From Paraburkholderia sp. UYCP14C (GTDB lineage: Bacteria; Pseudomonadota; Gammaproteobacteria; Burkholderiales; Burkholderiaceae): 64,000 nt of DNA. Numbering within the stretch: position 1 is the stretch's first letter; each line of letters starts with the position of its first letter. Made by a program: the position numbers and the translations under genes. The notes beneath the pieces are model-generated. The model was not told the origin of the DNA and did no database searches. It was given only the letters and a program-made list of their open reading frames with translations. Positions 1 to 10,400 of the stretch are shown one piece after another. The DNA is taken from assembly GCF_004197395.1 (NCBI RefSeq), contig NZ_SELS01000042.1, positions 1 to 64,000 on the forward strand, read 5' to 3'.

Positions 1-333
1 AGCATCGAGCGTACCGAAGCGCTTTCAGGCGCGGGCGTGACGCCCGTCATCCCACCGCCAGCTCACGCTGTCGTACACGGCGAGGAGCGAACCCGCCGGC
101 ATGACCAGATCGTCAGATACATCGAGGACAAAGGCATCTATGCATTTCACAAGAAATACGGCTACGGTGTGCGCTCGCTGGTCGAGGCGCAGATCTCGCG
201 CATCAAGCGCGGCATCGGCGAGCGCCTGCTGACGCAGGAGCTTGCGTCGCAGGAAGGCGAAGGCGTAATCATCGCCAACCTGCTGAACCGGTGGAACGCC
301 TTCGGCAAACCGGTTTGCGTCAAAAATGCATAG
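1..333 (+). CDS. IS5-family transposase, C-terminal part (5' end outside window)
   Basis: The frame is open from base 1 and stops at 331-333, so the start lies upstream of the window. The visible 110 residues contain the C-terminal DDE-domain signature of IS5-type transposases: RSLVEAQISRIKR, with the glutamate followed by an arginine/lysine-rich helix, and the tail NRWNAFGKPVCVKNA. The catalytic aspartates would be upstream. It cannot be judged from here whether the element is intact; the downstream sequence is remnant-like, so an old copy is possible. Confidence 0.75.
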   Translation, partial: SIERTEALSGAGVTPVIPPPAHAVVHGEERTRRHDQIVRYIEDKGIYAFHKKYGYGVRSLVEAQISRIKRGIGERLLTQELASQEGEGVIIANLLNRWNAFGKPVCVKNA

Positions 334-618
334 TCGCGTCCATAGCACGGGAACTCGTACCCATCCGGACAAAGCCGTTGGCATGCACCCCGCAGACAAA
401 TTCAGCAATCTCCAAAAACTAGCAACCAGTTGACTGTTAAGGATCGTCAGGCGCGAATCTCATCGTGGCGCGGGGAGCAATCCCCACAACGACGCCGAAT
501 AGATTTAAGCAAGCCAAACTCGCCATTGAAAATCAGGGTTGCAAAAATGGGGTGGACCATAGATTTGGCACATTGATGCCGCTTCGGGGGGGGGACGTCC
601 ATCCCATTAGTTCCGACT
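334..618. other. Intergenic remnant DNA between IS fragments
   Basis: No convincing gene is seen. The stretch ends in a G-tract and carries the 17-mer TTGGCACATTGATGCCG (565-581), which recurs at 20248-20264. It probably derives from the ends of mobile elements (inference). Confidence 0.4.
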
Positions 619-840
619 TTAGCTCCTGTGACGGTGGGCCTTACCGCATCGTCGATTCAGGTCCAAACGACAGAACGGGCTCGTGAGGATATCGTCCACG
701 CGACTAGCAGGAAAAAGCGAGCGGAGCGCCACCTCAATTGCTTGCCAGTCGGTAAAGGCACCGCTTTCGGCGTATTCGAAGGCCTTCCTGCGGATATCCT
801 CGCGCCACTCCAGCGTGTCGGCATTGATGATATTCTTCAT
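619..840 (-). CDS. Small hypothetical protein (73 aa)
   Basis: Begins MKNIINADTLEWREDIRRKAFEYAE and contains the phrase GAFTDWQAIEVALRSLFPASRVDD, which I recognise as typical of short Burkholderia hypothetical proteins with an arginine-rich N-terminus and a DWQAIE motif. No catalytic motif, signal peptide or membrane segment is visible. It stands alone between IS remnants. Function unknown; the amino-acid pattern is protein-like, so I regard it as a probable real gene. Confidence 0.5.
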   Translation of the reverse strand: MKNIINADTLEWREDIRRKAFEYAESGAFTDWQAIEVALRSLFPASRVDDILTSPFCRLDLNRRCGKAHRHRS

Positions 841-1123
841 CGTCGCATTCGCTTCTGGGCAATAGTTCGTGTGCCATCGTACGTAACCTCTGAGGCGTTA
901 CCACGGCCGCCGTGCGAGGTCGACTGCTTTCCGCTCCTAACCATGGTGCGCCATGCTTTGAAAGCCTGCCGCCTGCTCGCGCACCCACATTCGCAAAGAT
1001 ACGCGTGTGTTTCGCCTTCGACGTTGATATGCGTCAATGCTGAGAACAGGCCCCCCGGCGAAGTGAGGCCGGCCGGAAAAAGTGGAAGCCAACATTCCGT
1101 AAAATTCAGGAATGGAGGCATAC

Positions 1124-1390
1124 ATGAATCGAATCCCCAAAGCCGTCTACACGAAGGAATTTCGTGAAGAGGCAGTGAAGCTTGCAATGACCGAGGGTGT
1201 TGGTGTCTCGGAGGCTGCGCCTCAATACAACGCGCTTTCGGCCCTCAATGAAGGCCTGTCGTGGCGCGAAGCCATCCATGCGGCGATGGGTGATGGTCCA
1301 TTGACGTTGAAGCGGGAGCGTCGAAGCAAAGAGGAGATGCGTGGCCACGTCGCGAGTCGCGTTCGTGAGTTTATGGACAAGCTGAAATAA
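1124..1390 (+). pseudogene. Hybrid ORF: IS3-type OrfA start fused to another gene's tail
   Basis: The start at 1124 has a good ribosome-binding site (GGAGG about 8 bases upstream). The first 30 or so residues, MNRIPKAVYTKEFREEAVKLAM onward to GVGVSEAA, are the N-terminal helix-turn-helix of an IS3-family OrfA. After residue 32 the similarity ends and the frame continues into an unrelated tail (ALNEGLSWREAIHAAM to MDKLK), probably the end of a small hypothetical gene. This looks like a junction made by deletion, and the product is unlikely to be a transposase. Confidence 0.55.
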
Positions 1391-1508
1391 GGATGACTTA
1401 CCACGTGGCGGACCATGCCATGGAGGTGGACTGGTCCGTCGCATGTTCGGGCGTTCCAAGGAGAATTCCCATGATCACGTATTCGCCGCAGGTCCTCAAC
1501 AGGAGACT

Positions 1509-1570
1509 GGCTATTTTTACCCATCCCCCGAAAACTGAAAATCCCTCTCAATCCCTTGTCTGGCAAGGTT
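1509..1570 (+). repeat. Left terminal inverted repeat of Tn3-family transposon
   Basis: Starts GGCTATTTTTACCCATCCCC. It matches the reverse complement of 10536-10597 with three mismatches (positions 11, 37 and 48 of the repeat). The 62-bp length exceeds the 38 bp usual for Tn3 itself. Confidence 0.85.
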
Positions 1571-1650
1571 GCTGGGCAAGATAGGCGGCGGATCCGGGCC
1601 CCAGGTGACGGAATTCCAGTCGCCGGGATCCTGCCCGTCGATCAGCAGGA

Positions 1651-4600
1651 TCAGCCGTCGCTCGTGCCCGTTCTGGCGCGTGGACGTGGCGTCGCGGCGG
1701 ATGAAGCGGCAGGCGCGGCAGGGATGGGTTCAAACAGTGCTTCGAGGTCGTCGGCCGAAAACTTGACGGCACCGGCGGCGTCCTCGGACAGGATTGCATC
1801 GGCGAGCGCGGCCTTTTGCTGCTGCATCACGACGATTTTCTCTTCGACGCTGCCAGCCGTAATCAGCTTGTAGACGAATACAGGCTTGTCCTGCCCGAGC
1901 CGATGTGCGCGATCGGTGGCCTGATTTTCGACGGCGGGGTTCCACCATGGATCGTAGTGAATCACGGTGTCGGCCGTCGTCAGGTTCAGGCCGACGCCGC
2001 CGGCCTTCAGGCTGATCAGGAAGAGCGGCACCTCACCCTGCTGGAAACGCTGCACGGGCGTCGCACGATCAGTTGTTTCACCGGTCAGGACTACGTATGG
2101 AATTCTGGCGGCATCCAGTGCGGCGGCGATGAGCTCGAGCATGCCGGTAAACTGGGAGAACAGCAGGATACGCCGACCTTCCTCGATCAGTTCTGGCAAC
2201 ATGTCGAGCAGCAGTGCCAGCTTTGCCGACTCCTTGATGTTGTCAGCCTGCTTAAGCTTGATGAGTCGGGGGTCGCAGCAAACCTGGCGTAGCTTGAGCA
2301 GCGCCTCAAGCACGATGATGTGACTGCGTGCGAGTCCTTTTGCTGTGACTGCGGCCCGAACCTTTTCCTGCATCGCTGCGCGTACGGTCTCATACAGATC
2401 ACGCTGTGCGCCTTCGAGTTCGATGGTGCGCACGATGGTCGTTTTCGGCGGCAGTTCGGTGGCGACCTCGTCCTTGCGCCGTCGCAGCATGAAGGGACGA
2501 ATGCGCCGCGCGAGCAGGTCCCGCCGCACGGTGTCGTCGCCTTTTTCGATGGGCGTGCGCCAGCGCCGCGTGAAATCCTTGTGAGCGCCAAGGAAACCCG
2601 GCAACAGGAAGTCGAACTGGGCCCACAGTTCGCCGAGATGATTTTCGAGTGGCGTGCCTGTCAGGCACAGACGGTGCCGGGCGCGCAGCTCGCGGATTGT
2701 CGTCGCTGCCCTGGTGGCGGCATTCTTGACGTACTGGGCTTCATCAAGGATCAGCAGGTGGTATTCGTGTTCGGCGAGTGCTGACTGGTCGCGCCACAAC
2801 AGTGGGTAGGTCGTGAGAATGAGATCGTGTCCGGCGATTTCATCAAAGCGCTCATGCCGCTGCGGGCCGTGCAGGTCGAGCACGCGCAGATCCGGCGTGA
2901 ATCGCTGCGCTTCCTCGCGCCAGTTATGCATTAGCGTGGTCGGCACGACGATCAGGGCGGGCCGATCCAGCCGGCCGGCTTCCTTTTCGGCAAGGATGTG
3001 GGCGAGCGTTTGAACTGTTTTGCCCAGCCCCATGTCGTCGGCGAGCACGCCCGACAGATTGTGTTCGCGCAGGAACTGCATCCAGCTGAGTCCCTGACGC
3101 TGATAGGTGCGCAATTCGGCCCGTAGTCCGTGCGGCACGGGTACCTCGCCCACGCCAGCCCCCGCCATCAGGCGCTGCGCAAGCTGTCGGATCGATGCGT
3201 CGCCATGAAACTGCCAGCGACCGGTCCGGTCCAAGGCATCGAGCCGGGCTGCATCCCACTCCGAAATGCGCAAATCGCCTTCACCTACGCGATCGAACAG
3301 GTCGATCAGCACTCGCACAACGGGTTTGAGGCGATCGGCCCGCAGGTGGAGCCGTTCATTGCGATCAGTCTTCAGAACGACCATCTCATCGTCCGCGATC
3401 GCGTCAAGTTCGCCGGAGAGCCAGCGGGCATCGCGCTGGAACAGGTCGGCCAGCAGCGGTTCGAGACGAACCTTCCGCTCGTTGACCGTGATCCCCATCT
3501 CGACATCGAACCAGCCGTCACCTGCCTGATGGAGCACGCCGTCGATTGCGTCGATCTCCGTCGCATTGAAGCGAAAGGTCTCACTCATCTCGATGCGCCA
3601 GCCACGGCGTTGCAACACGGGTAGGTCGTTCTGGACGAACTGAAGCCAGTCCCCGGCGGATCCTGGAACCAGCGAACCGGACGGGAAAGGTTTGGGGCCT
3701 TGCGCCTCGCTCGCCGGAAGTTTTCTGAAACCGGTCTTCTGTAGTTCCTTCAGGTACTGTTTCTCGACATCGGGCTGACGTTTGATCTGCACCACGTCGC
3801 CGCCTTCGGTTCGGACGAGGGTGACATTGCCCGTCGCATCGACCAGCTGGCCTGCATAATCAAAACTGACCGTGGCAAAGTCCAGCAGCGTGTTCGACGT
3901 GGCACGTGCCGACGACCACGCCGTGGTCCAGGTCGGTCGCGAATCGAGCATCAGCACGGGAGTGGGTGCCACGTCGATGACACGCGCCGTTGAAACGGAT
4001 GCGGGAGGTGCGGGCAGATCGGGAGCGATCTCACGCAAAACGTTACCGACCAGGGCCGACTCGTCCGGTGTCAGGGGCGGCATCGACAGGTATAGCCGGA
4101 GCTGGCTCGCGGGCCAGGGGAGTTCAACGGGGCCCGCCTTTCCAGCGTCGAAATCCAGATACCAGCACGGTTGCGTGGCCGTCAGCAGCTGGATCGAGGG
4201 TGGATCGGTTTCCAGGACGGGCCTCACCCGGGCGTCGGGCGTCGTCTGCCACGCAACCTGCCCGTGGCGGATCGATCCCCGCCGCAAAGGACGGAATGCA
4301 TCGGACGGTGCGGTGCCGCGTGGCGCAGCGGCGAATGCCCGGCCGGTCGCGACGAGTTGCTCCAGAATGGCTGCGCCGGCAATCCCCTGTAGCGGCAGAT
4401 CGTCCCGATAGCTGTGTGTGCGGCTCTGCCACAGCCCCCGCAGAATCGGCATATCGTCGTCGACAATCAGCTTCGGGGGCTTGGCCAGAACCCGGTCGAT
4501 GTTCCAGTTTACCCGGTCCATAGCGCCGAGCGTGCCGTCCGCCAGGACACGTGCCTTATACAAGACCACTTCCGCATATTCGCGATACGCATCGGGAACA

Positions 4601-5013
4601 ATCACATAAACGAGCGTGAGCGTCGTTCGTGCGACCGTTGCCCGGCCATTCTGCATGGACGGTTGCGCGTATTTGACACGAAATCCTTCCAGCCAGCTCA
4701 CCAGCGCGGGATGTACACCGGTGGCGGGTGCAGCTGGCAGATGCGCGAGTCCCGCGATGAGCAGCGCGGCCATGTGCTTGCAACGGTAGCCGACCGGACA
4801 GGTGCAGTCTCCTTCGATCTGCACACTCCCGCCCGTTCCGACAAAATGGATCTCCGTTTCATAGGGTCGGCGCTGTGAGCCTTGCACCTTCCCGCTCAGA
4901 ACGTTGTCCCGCCAGTTCAGGTCCGACACTGCATGCGTATATGGCCGTGCCTTGAGCATGGTATGCGGACCCAGCCAGGCTTCGATCTGTTGACGGTTGT
5001 AGGAGACAGGCAT
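1651..5013 (-). CDS. SWIM zinc-finger SNF2-family helicase (transposon cargo)
   Basis: A 1120-aa DNA-dependent ATPase of the SNF2/RapA-like class. An N-terminal SWIM zinc finger is seen (C70, C72, C78, H80), then a long linker. The helicase core follows: motif I DDMGLGKT near residue 660, motif II LILDEAQYVKN near 755, motif III LTGTPLENHLGELW, and the C-terminal motif VI ATDRAHRLGQ near 1036. The protein is expected to translocate on DNA and remodel protein-DNA complexes. It ends 80 bases from the left transposon end and lies 35 bases downstream of tnpS in the same direction, so the two may be co-transcribed. Its role in the transposon is unknown; a passenger or transposition accessory are both possible. 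Confidence 0.9.
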   Translation of the reverse strand: MPVSYNRQQIEAWLGPHTMLKARPYTHAVSDLNWRDNVLSGKVQGSQRRPYETEIHFVGTGGSVQIEGDCTCPVGYRCKHMAALLIAGLAHLPAAPATGVHPALVSWLEGFRVKYAQPSMQNGRATVARTTLTLVYVIVPDAYREYAEVVLYKARVLADGTLGAMDRVNWNIDRVLAKPPKLIVDDDMPILRGLWQSRTHSYRDDLPLQGIAGAAILEQLVATGRAFAAAPRGTAPSDAFRPLRRGSIRHGQVAWQTTPDARVRPVLETDPPSIQLLTATQPCWYLDFDAGKAGPVELPWPASQLRLYLSMPPLTPDESALVGNVLREIAPDLPAPPASVSTARVIDVAPTPVLMLDSRPTWTTAWSSARATSNTLLDFATVSFDYAGQLVDATGNVTLVRTEGGDVVQIKRQPDVEKQYLKELQKTGFRKLPASEAQGPKPFPSGSLVPGSAGDWLQFVQNDLPVLQRRGWRIEMSETFRFNATEIDAIDGVLHQAGDGWFDVEMGITVNERKVRLEPLLADLFQRDARWLSGELDAIADDEMVVLKTDRNERLHLRADRLKPVVRVLIDLFDRVGEGDLRISEWDAARLDALDRTGRWQFHGDASIRQLAQRLMAGAGVGEVPVPHGLRAELRTYQRQGLSWMQFLREHNLSGVLADDMGLGKTVQTLAHILAEKEAGRLDRPALIVVPTTLMHNWREEAQRFTPDLRVLDLHGPQRHERFDEIAGHDLILTTYPLLWRDQSALAEHEYHLLILDEAQYVKNAATRAATTIRELRARHRLCLTGTPLENHLGELWAQFDFLLPGFLGAHKDFTRRWRTPIEKGDDTVRRDLLARRIRPFMLRRRKDEVATELPPKTTIVRTIELEGAQRDLYETVRAAMQEKVRAAVTAKGLARSHIIVLEALLKLRQVCCDPRLIKLKQADNIKESAKLALLLDMLPELIEEGRRILLFSQFTGMLELIAAALDAARIPYVVLTGETTDRATPVQRFQQGEVPLFLISLKAGGVGLNLTTADTVIHYDPWWNPAVENQATDRAHRLGQDKPVFVYKLITAGSVEEKIVVMQQQKAALADAILSEDAAGAVKFSADDLEALFEPIPAAPAASSAATPRPRARTGTSDG

Positions 5014-5048
5014 GCGGAGAAATTCGGGTTGAACGGGCAGCGCCCATT

Positions 5049-6227
5049 TTACGCAGGGTGTTCGTCAGGCGGGATGATCGCGTCCGACCTGGGCATCATG
5101 TTCGTCGTCTGCGTGTGACGTCGATCGTCCTCGGCGTGCAGATAGATGCCGGTCGTCTCGATCGACGCATGCCGCAGGTTTTTCTGGATGAAGCGCAGAT
5201 CGGTGCCGGCGTCCGCCTGATGCGAGGCCGCGCTGTGGCGCAGCCAGTGGGTCGAGGCGCGACGTAGCGTGGTGGCGCCAACTGGATCGATTGCATTGAG
5301 CGCGTCAGCGGCCCGACGAAAGACGTCCCTGACGATCAGGTAGATCGCCGCGGGTGTCAGATGCCGCGCATCGTCACCGGCGATGCTCATCACGGCAGGA
5401 CCGGTCTCGCTCGCGGCCGGTACCGGCGACAGGCCGTGAAAGGCCCGATAGCGCGCAAAGTCGGCCATCAACGCATCGCCAACCGGCACCTCGCCCTCGG
5501 CGCCGCCTTTGCCGACGACGTGCAGCCACCAATTTCCACGGCGCTGATAGAAGTCCGCTGCCTTCGCGTGGGCGGCTTCCGAAACACGCAGCGCGGTGTG
5601 ATACAGCAGGCGGATCAGCCAGCGGCTGCGCTCGTAGTGCTGCTCGTCGCGTTCGGTCAGACGCGGCCACTGTTCCACGCTCGCGAGCACGTGATCCCAC
5701 AGCGTGTGATCGAGATAGCGTTCGACCCGGCGGGTTCGCCTGGCTGAAGTCGTTCGCCCGCGGCGCAGCGCGAGCGGATTGCCGGCCAGATAGCCGGCGC
5801 TCACCAGGTACGTCATCAGGCCCGAGAGGATGCCCAGAGCCTGATGCCGGCTACGCTCCGACAGCGGCCCCTCGAACAGTCGCCTCGTGCTTCCTTTGCG
5901 TGGCCGGTCGGGATCGGCCCAGTCGCCAGTTGGCGCCACCAGAAAGCGCTCGTAGAGCAGGAAGTCTTCGCGCGTGAGGCTCGACAGCGGCTTGCCCAGC
6001 GCCTGCGTAGCCCACAGCAGCAGGCGTACCGCCTCCTTGCGATAGCTGCGCAGCGTATGCGGTGACGCGGTGTATTCGGCAAGCCACAGGCGCACGGCCT
6101 CGACATCGGTGTCAGCGGCGATCTGACGGTGTCGGCCGCTCGCGCGGTTGGTGCCGAGGCTGCCGTCGAGTACGGCCGGCAGCGCGATAGTCAGAACGGG
6201 GTCGACGGGCGTGACAGGCAGGTTCAT
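5049..6227 (-). CDS. tnpS: TnpS-like tyrosine recombinase (cointegrate resolution)
   Basis: A 392-aa tyrosine recombinase. The N-terminal SAM-like core-binding domain (WLAEYTASPHTLRSYRKEAVRLLLWA) is followed by the catalytic domain, with arginine in YHTALRVSEAAHA, the HWLRH box, LRHASIET and the nucleophile tyrosine in TGIYLHAEDD. It is divergent from the tnpT-like gene across a 178-bp intergenic region, the layout of Tn4651, where TnpS with TnpT resolves cointegrates at the rst site between them. Assignment to this role rests on gene order and neighbours; the recombinase family itself is certain. Confidence 0.85.
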   Translation of the reverse strand: MNLPVTPVDPVLTIALPAVLDGSLGTNRASGRHRQIAADTDVEAVRLWLAEYTASPHTLRSYRKEAVRLLLWATQALGKPLSSLTREDFLLYERFLVAPTGDWADPDRPRKGSTRRLFEGPLSERSRHQALGILSGLMTYLVSAGYLAGNPLALRRGRTTSARRTRRVERYLDHTLWDHVLASVEQWPRLTERDEQHYERSRWLIRLLYHTALRVSEAAHAKAADFYQRRGNWWLHVVGKGGAEGEVPVGDALMADFARYRAFHGLSPVPAASETGPAVMSIAGDDARHLTPAAIYLIVRDVFRRAADALNAIDPVGATTLRRASTHWLRHSAASHQADAGTDLRFIQKNLRHASIETTGIYLHAEDDRRHTQTTNMMPRSDAIIPPDEHPA

Positions 6228-6405
6228 GGTGTGACGCGTTTCGAAATCGGGTTTTCGCAGCGTACAGCAAAGTAACTTGCGATTATGCGGATAATCATGA
6301 ATTTCATGGCAGAATCGTTATGTACGTAATGTGATACGTGGATATATGATCAGGCTTTTCGCCGAAACGCCACTTCCCTGACCATTTTCGCGCCCGAATC
6401 TACCC
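6228..6405. promoter_or_regulatory. Divergent tnpS/tnpT intergenic region, candidate resolution site (rst)
   Basis: An AT-rich stretch in otherwise GC-rich DNA. It contains small inverted repeats such as ATTATGCGGATAAT (6283-6296) and a further dyad around TATGTACGTAA. In Tn4651-type transposons the resolution site lies between tnpS and tnpT and also holds their promoters. The role here is by analogy. Confidence 0.55.
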
Positions 6406-7350
6406 ATGAGCCGCATCAGTGACACCCGCTTTCGCACCCGCGACGCCGCCGCACGACTCGTCGCCGCCGGCCGGCTCCCGCATGAGCTCACCGTTGACCT
6501 GATCTACGCCGCGATCCGCCAGGGCAGCCGCACCACCATCAACGACGAACTCAAGCTCTGGAAGGACGAACAGGCGCGCAACGATGCCCTGAGCGCCGCG
6601 CTGCCGCCGGCGGTCGCCAGTGCGATGCTGTCCGTGTGGGCGGTCGCGGTCGAGCAGGGCGAACAGGTCTTTGCGCAACGCGGCGACGAACTTGAAACGG
6701 AAGCAGCGGCAGCCACCACGCGCGCCGGGGCACTCGAGACCGCCAATGCGGAACTTCAGGCCGAAGTTCGCACCGTTCGCGCCCAGCTTGACGATCAGCA
6801 GGCGCGCCTGAGCGCGGCGCTCGCCGAGCTTGCACGGGTTCAGGCCGGGCGCGACACCGCCATCCGGCAGGCCGAAGCCGCCGCGGCTGAACGCGACGCC
6901 GTTCGCACGCAATCGGAACAGGCTCTACGCGACGCACAGGCCGCCCATGTGCACGAACTTGAGGCCCGGCAGGCGGCACAAGCTGACCGTGAAGCCACGT
7001 TGCGGGAGCAGGTCGACCAGGCGACCGCGCGACTCGAAGGCGTCCAGAAACGCGTCATGCTGCAGACCGAGGAGGCGCGCGATGCGCAGCGACGCGCCGA
7101 AGCCGCGCTGTCGAAAACGCAGCAGCGCAACGAACAGCTCGCGGGCGACGTCCAGCGGCTTTCGGCCGAGGCGGCCGAGCACCGGCGCAGCGCCGGGCGC
7201 CACGAAGAACAGCTCGCCAGCGTCACGGGCGAGGCGCGCGAACTGCGGCGCGAACGCGACTCGCTGGCCCAGCAGTTTGCTTCGCTGCAGGGGGAACTCA
7301 AGGCGCGGGTCGAGCCGGTCGTCGCGCGGCCAACCAAACGCTCACGCTGA
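6406..7350 (+). CDS. tnpT: TnpT-like KfrA_N coiled-coil DNA-binding protein
   Basis: 314 aa. The N-terminal 60 residues resemble the KfrA_N DNA-binding domain (RTRDAAARLVAAGRLPHELT followed by RQGSRTTINDELKLWK). From about residue 95 to the end it is a long alanine/glutamate/arginine-rich coiled coil. TnpT of Tn4651 has this architecture and stimulates TnpS-mediated resolution by binding the rst region. It is divergent from tnpS and 54 bases ahead of tnpA, with which it may be co-transcribed. Confidence 0.75.
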   Translation: MSRISDTRFRTRDAAARLVAAGRLPHELTVDLIYAAIRQGSRTTINDELKLWKDEQARNDALSAALPPAVASAMLSVWAVAVEQGEQVFAQRGDELETEAAAATTRAGALETANAELQAEVRTVRAQLDDQQARLSAALAELARVQAGRDTAIRQAEAAAAERDAVRTQSEQALRDAQAAHVHELEARQAAQADREATLREQVDQATARLEGVQKRVMLQTEEARDAQRRAEAALSKTQQRNEQLAGDVQRLSAEAAEHRRSAGRHEEQLASVTGEARELRRERDSLAQQFASLQGELKARVEPVVARPTKRSR

Positions 7351-7404
7351 ACTTGATGGCACAAGTCATCACCGCGCCTCCACGCATAAAAAAACAATTC
7401 CATC

Positions 7405-10400
7405 ATGGCCGCCAACTCGCATCGACTGTCGATCCTGACCCGCCACGAGATCGACGAACTGTGCGCGTTTCCACGGTTCACCGACGAGGACCGGCATGCT
7501 TGGTTCGAACTCGGCGAAGCCGAGCAGCAACTTGTTCATTCACGCACTATCCAGGTCGCAGCCCACCTGATATTGCAGCTCGGCTACTTCAAGGCAAAGT
7601 CCCAGTTCTTCGGCTACAGCCAGGATGCGATCCGGGACGACCTGCGCTACGTTCTGGCCCGCTACTTTCCTGAGACTGACACCGATCCGGACACCATCAG
7701 TGCACCTTCGGCACCGACCCGGCGCGCATTGCAGCACTGCATCCTCGAATTGTTCCGCTTCCGTCTGTGTGACAGCACCGCAAGGGCTGAACTCGAACGC
7801 CGTGCGCAACGCCTCGCGATGCTCTCCACGCAGCCGCTCTTTATCCTGCGCGAAACGCTCCAGTATCTGAAGCAGCAGCGCATCGTCGTACCCATCTACA
7901 CATTCCTGCAGGATATGGTCGGGCGTGTCGTGAGCGCCGAACGCCGGCGTGTCTCGGAGCTGCTCAGCCACGCGCTCACCACAGAAATTTCGCAGCAGCT
8001 CGACGCGATGCTCTGCGCCGACGAGTCGATGTATCAGGTCAACATCCTCAAGCGCGAGCCGAAAGACTTCAGCTACAAGGAGCTGCGTCAGGAGTCCGGA
8101 CGCAGGGCATTTTTTGCGCCGCTGCATGAGTTCGCCAGGCAATTTCTCGCGACCGCCGGGATTTCCACCGAAAGCGTCCGGTATTACGCCTCGCTCGTGA
8201 AGTTCTATACCGTGTACAAGCTGCAGCGCATGCCGGTCGCCATCACGCGTCTGTACCTGCTGTGCTTTGCCTTCCACCGGTTTCGCCAGATCAACGACAA
8301 TCTGATCGAGGCCTTCGTCCATCTGGTCGACCAGTACGAGCAGTCGGCCCGCCAGGCAGCCGGTGAAGCCGCGCAGAACACGCTCACCGAGGCCAGTTCT
8401 CACCTGAAGGCCGCCGGTCAGGTCCTCCACCTCTTTGTCGACGACTCGATTCCGCGTAACGCATCATTTGCCAGCGTCCGCAAGAAAGCTTTCACGCTGC
8501 TCGCGCCCGAACGCTTCGAGCCCGTCTCGCGATACATGCGCGACGTCACGTTCGACAAGACCGGCTTCGAGTGGTCGTACTATACCGCGCTCTCGCACAC
8601 CATCAAACGCAACGTCCGGCATCTGTTCGCCGGTCTGGACTTCGCCGGTCGCGTCGAAGATGCGCCGCTGCTCGAAGCCGTCGACTTTCTGCAGGACCTG
8701 TTGTGCAACGGCAAATCGCCCCGCCAGTGCAAGCCGCCCGCTTTTCCCACCGCGTTCATCCCGAAGCCCCTGGAGCTCCATCTTTATCACGCTGAAGCCG
8801 GCAAAAAGAAACGGCTCGACGTCGATCGCTACGAGTTTCTCGTCTACCGGCTGCTGCGCAATGCCCTCGAGGCGGGCGATGTGTTCAGCAACAACAGCAA
8901 CGAATATCGCCGCTTCGAGGATGACCTGATCAGCGACGCACGCTGGCAGAACCGGGACGAGATCCTGCGCGACATCGGCTCACCGGTCCTGCTCGCACCC
9001 ATCGAGGAAACGCTTGCCACGCTGCACGACGACATCGAGGCCCAGCTGAAACTCGTCAACCATCACATCGAGCACCGCGACAACCCGCATATCAGGGTGC
9101 GCCAGCAGGGCGACAAGCGCCGCTGGAGCCTCGTGTACCCGGACACCGACGAATCGGTCAACCATTCGTTCTACAGCCAGTTGCCGGGGATCGACGTCGC
9201 GAGGCTGCTGTGGTTCGTCGCCGAACGCACTGACTTCATGAAGGCGTTTACCCATGTACTCGACCGCTATGTGAAGCATGACGCCGACCCGCGCGAAATC
9301 CTCGCCTGCGTGGTGGCCATGGGCACCAACATGGGTCTGAAAAAAATGGCCGAGGTCAGCGGCCTGAGCTATGCATCGCTCGCAAGCACCGCGCGAAACT
9401 ATCTGCGCCCCGAAACCCTGCATGCGGCCAACGATGCCATCAGCAACGCCACCGCGGGTCTGCCGGCCTTTCGTCTGTTCGATATCGACGATCAGCTGCA
9501 TTCAAGCAGCGACGGCCAGCGCTTCGAAACGCAGATCGACACCTTCAACGCACGGCACTCGCCCAAATACTACGGTCTCGACAAGGGCATCAGCGTCGAC
9601 ACGCTCGTCGTCAACCACGTGCCGGTCAACATGACCGTGATCGGCGCCCATGAGCACGAAAGCCACTACGTCTTCGATCTGCTCTTCAACAATACGTCCG
9701 ACATCCGCCCACAGCTTCACTCCACCGATACCCATGGCACCAACCAGGTGAACTTCTTTTCCCTGTACACCTTCGGTTACCAGTTCGCGCCGCGCTATCG
9801 CGACGTGCATAAAAAGACCGGCACCCTCGTCGGCCGGCATCCGCCCGGCTACTACGGAAACTGGCTGATCAAGCCGTCGCGCAAGGCGAACGACGAGCTG
9901 GTCATTCGCGAGTGGCCCAACGTCCAGCGCATCATGGTCTCGCTCGCACAAAAGGATGTCAGCCAGGCCACGCTCGTGCGCAAGCTCAGCAGCTACGCAC
10001 GCCAGAACCAGACAAAAAAGGCGCTCTGGGAACTCGATAACCTGTGCCGCACGCGTCATATTCTCCGGTTCATCAACGACGTCAACCTGCGCCAGGCCGT
10101 GCAGAAGGCCCTGAACCGCGGCGAAGCGTACCACCGGCTACGCCGCGCAATCTCGTACGTCAACAGCGGCAAGCTGCGCGTCAACACCGAAGCCGAGCAG
10201 CAGATCTGGAACGACTGTTCTCGCCTGATCGCAAACGCCATCATCTACTACAACACAACGCTGCTCTCGCGTGTCCATGACCAGAAACGGGCCGCCGGTG
10301 ACCACGCCGCGATGGAACTCATCGCCGGCATCTCGCCCGTCGCCTGGCAGCACGTGAACCTGTTCGGGGCCTTCGAATTCGGCCACGCCGGTACCACCGT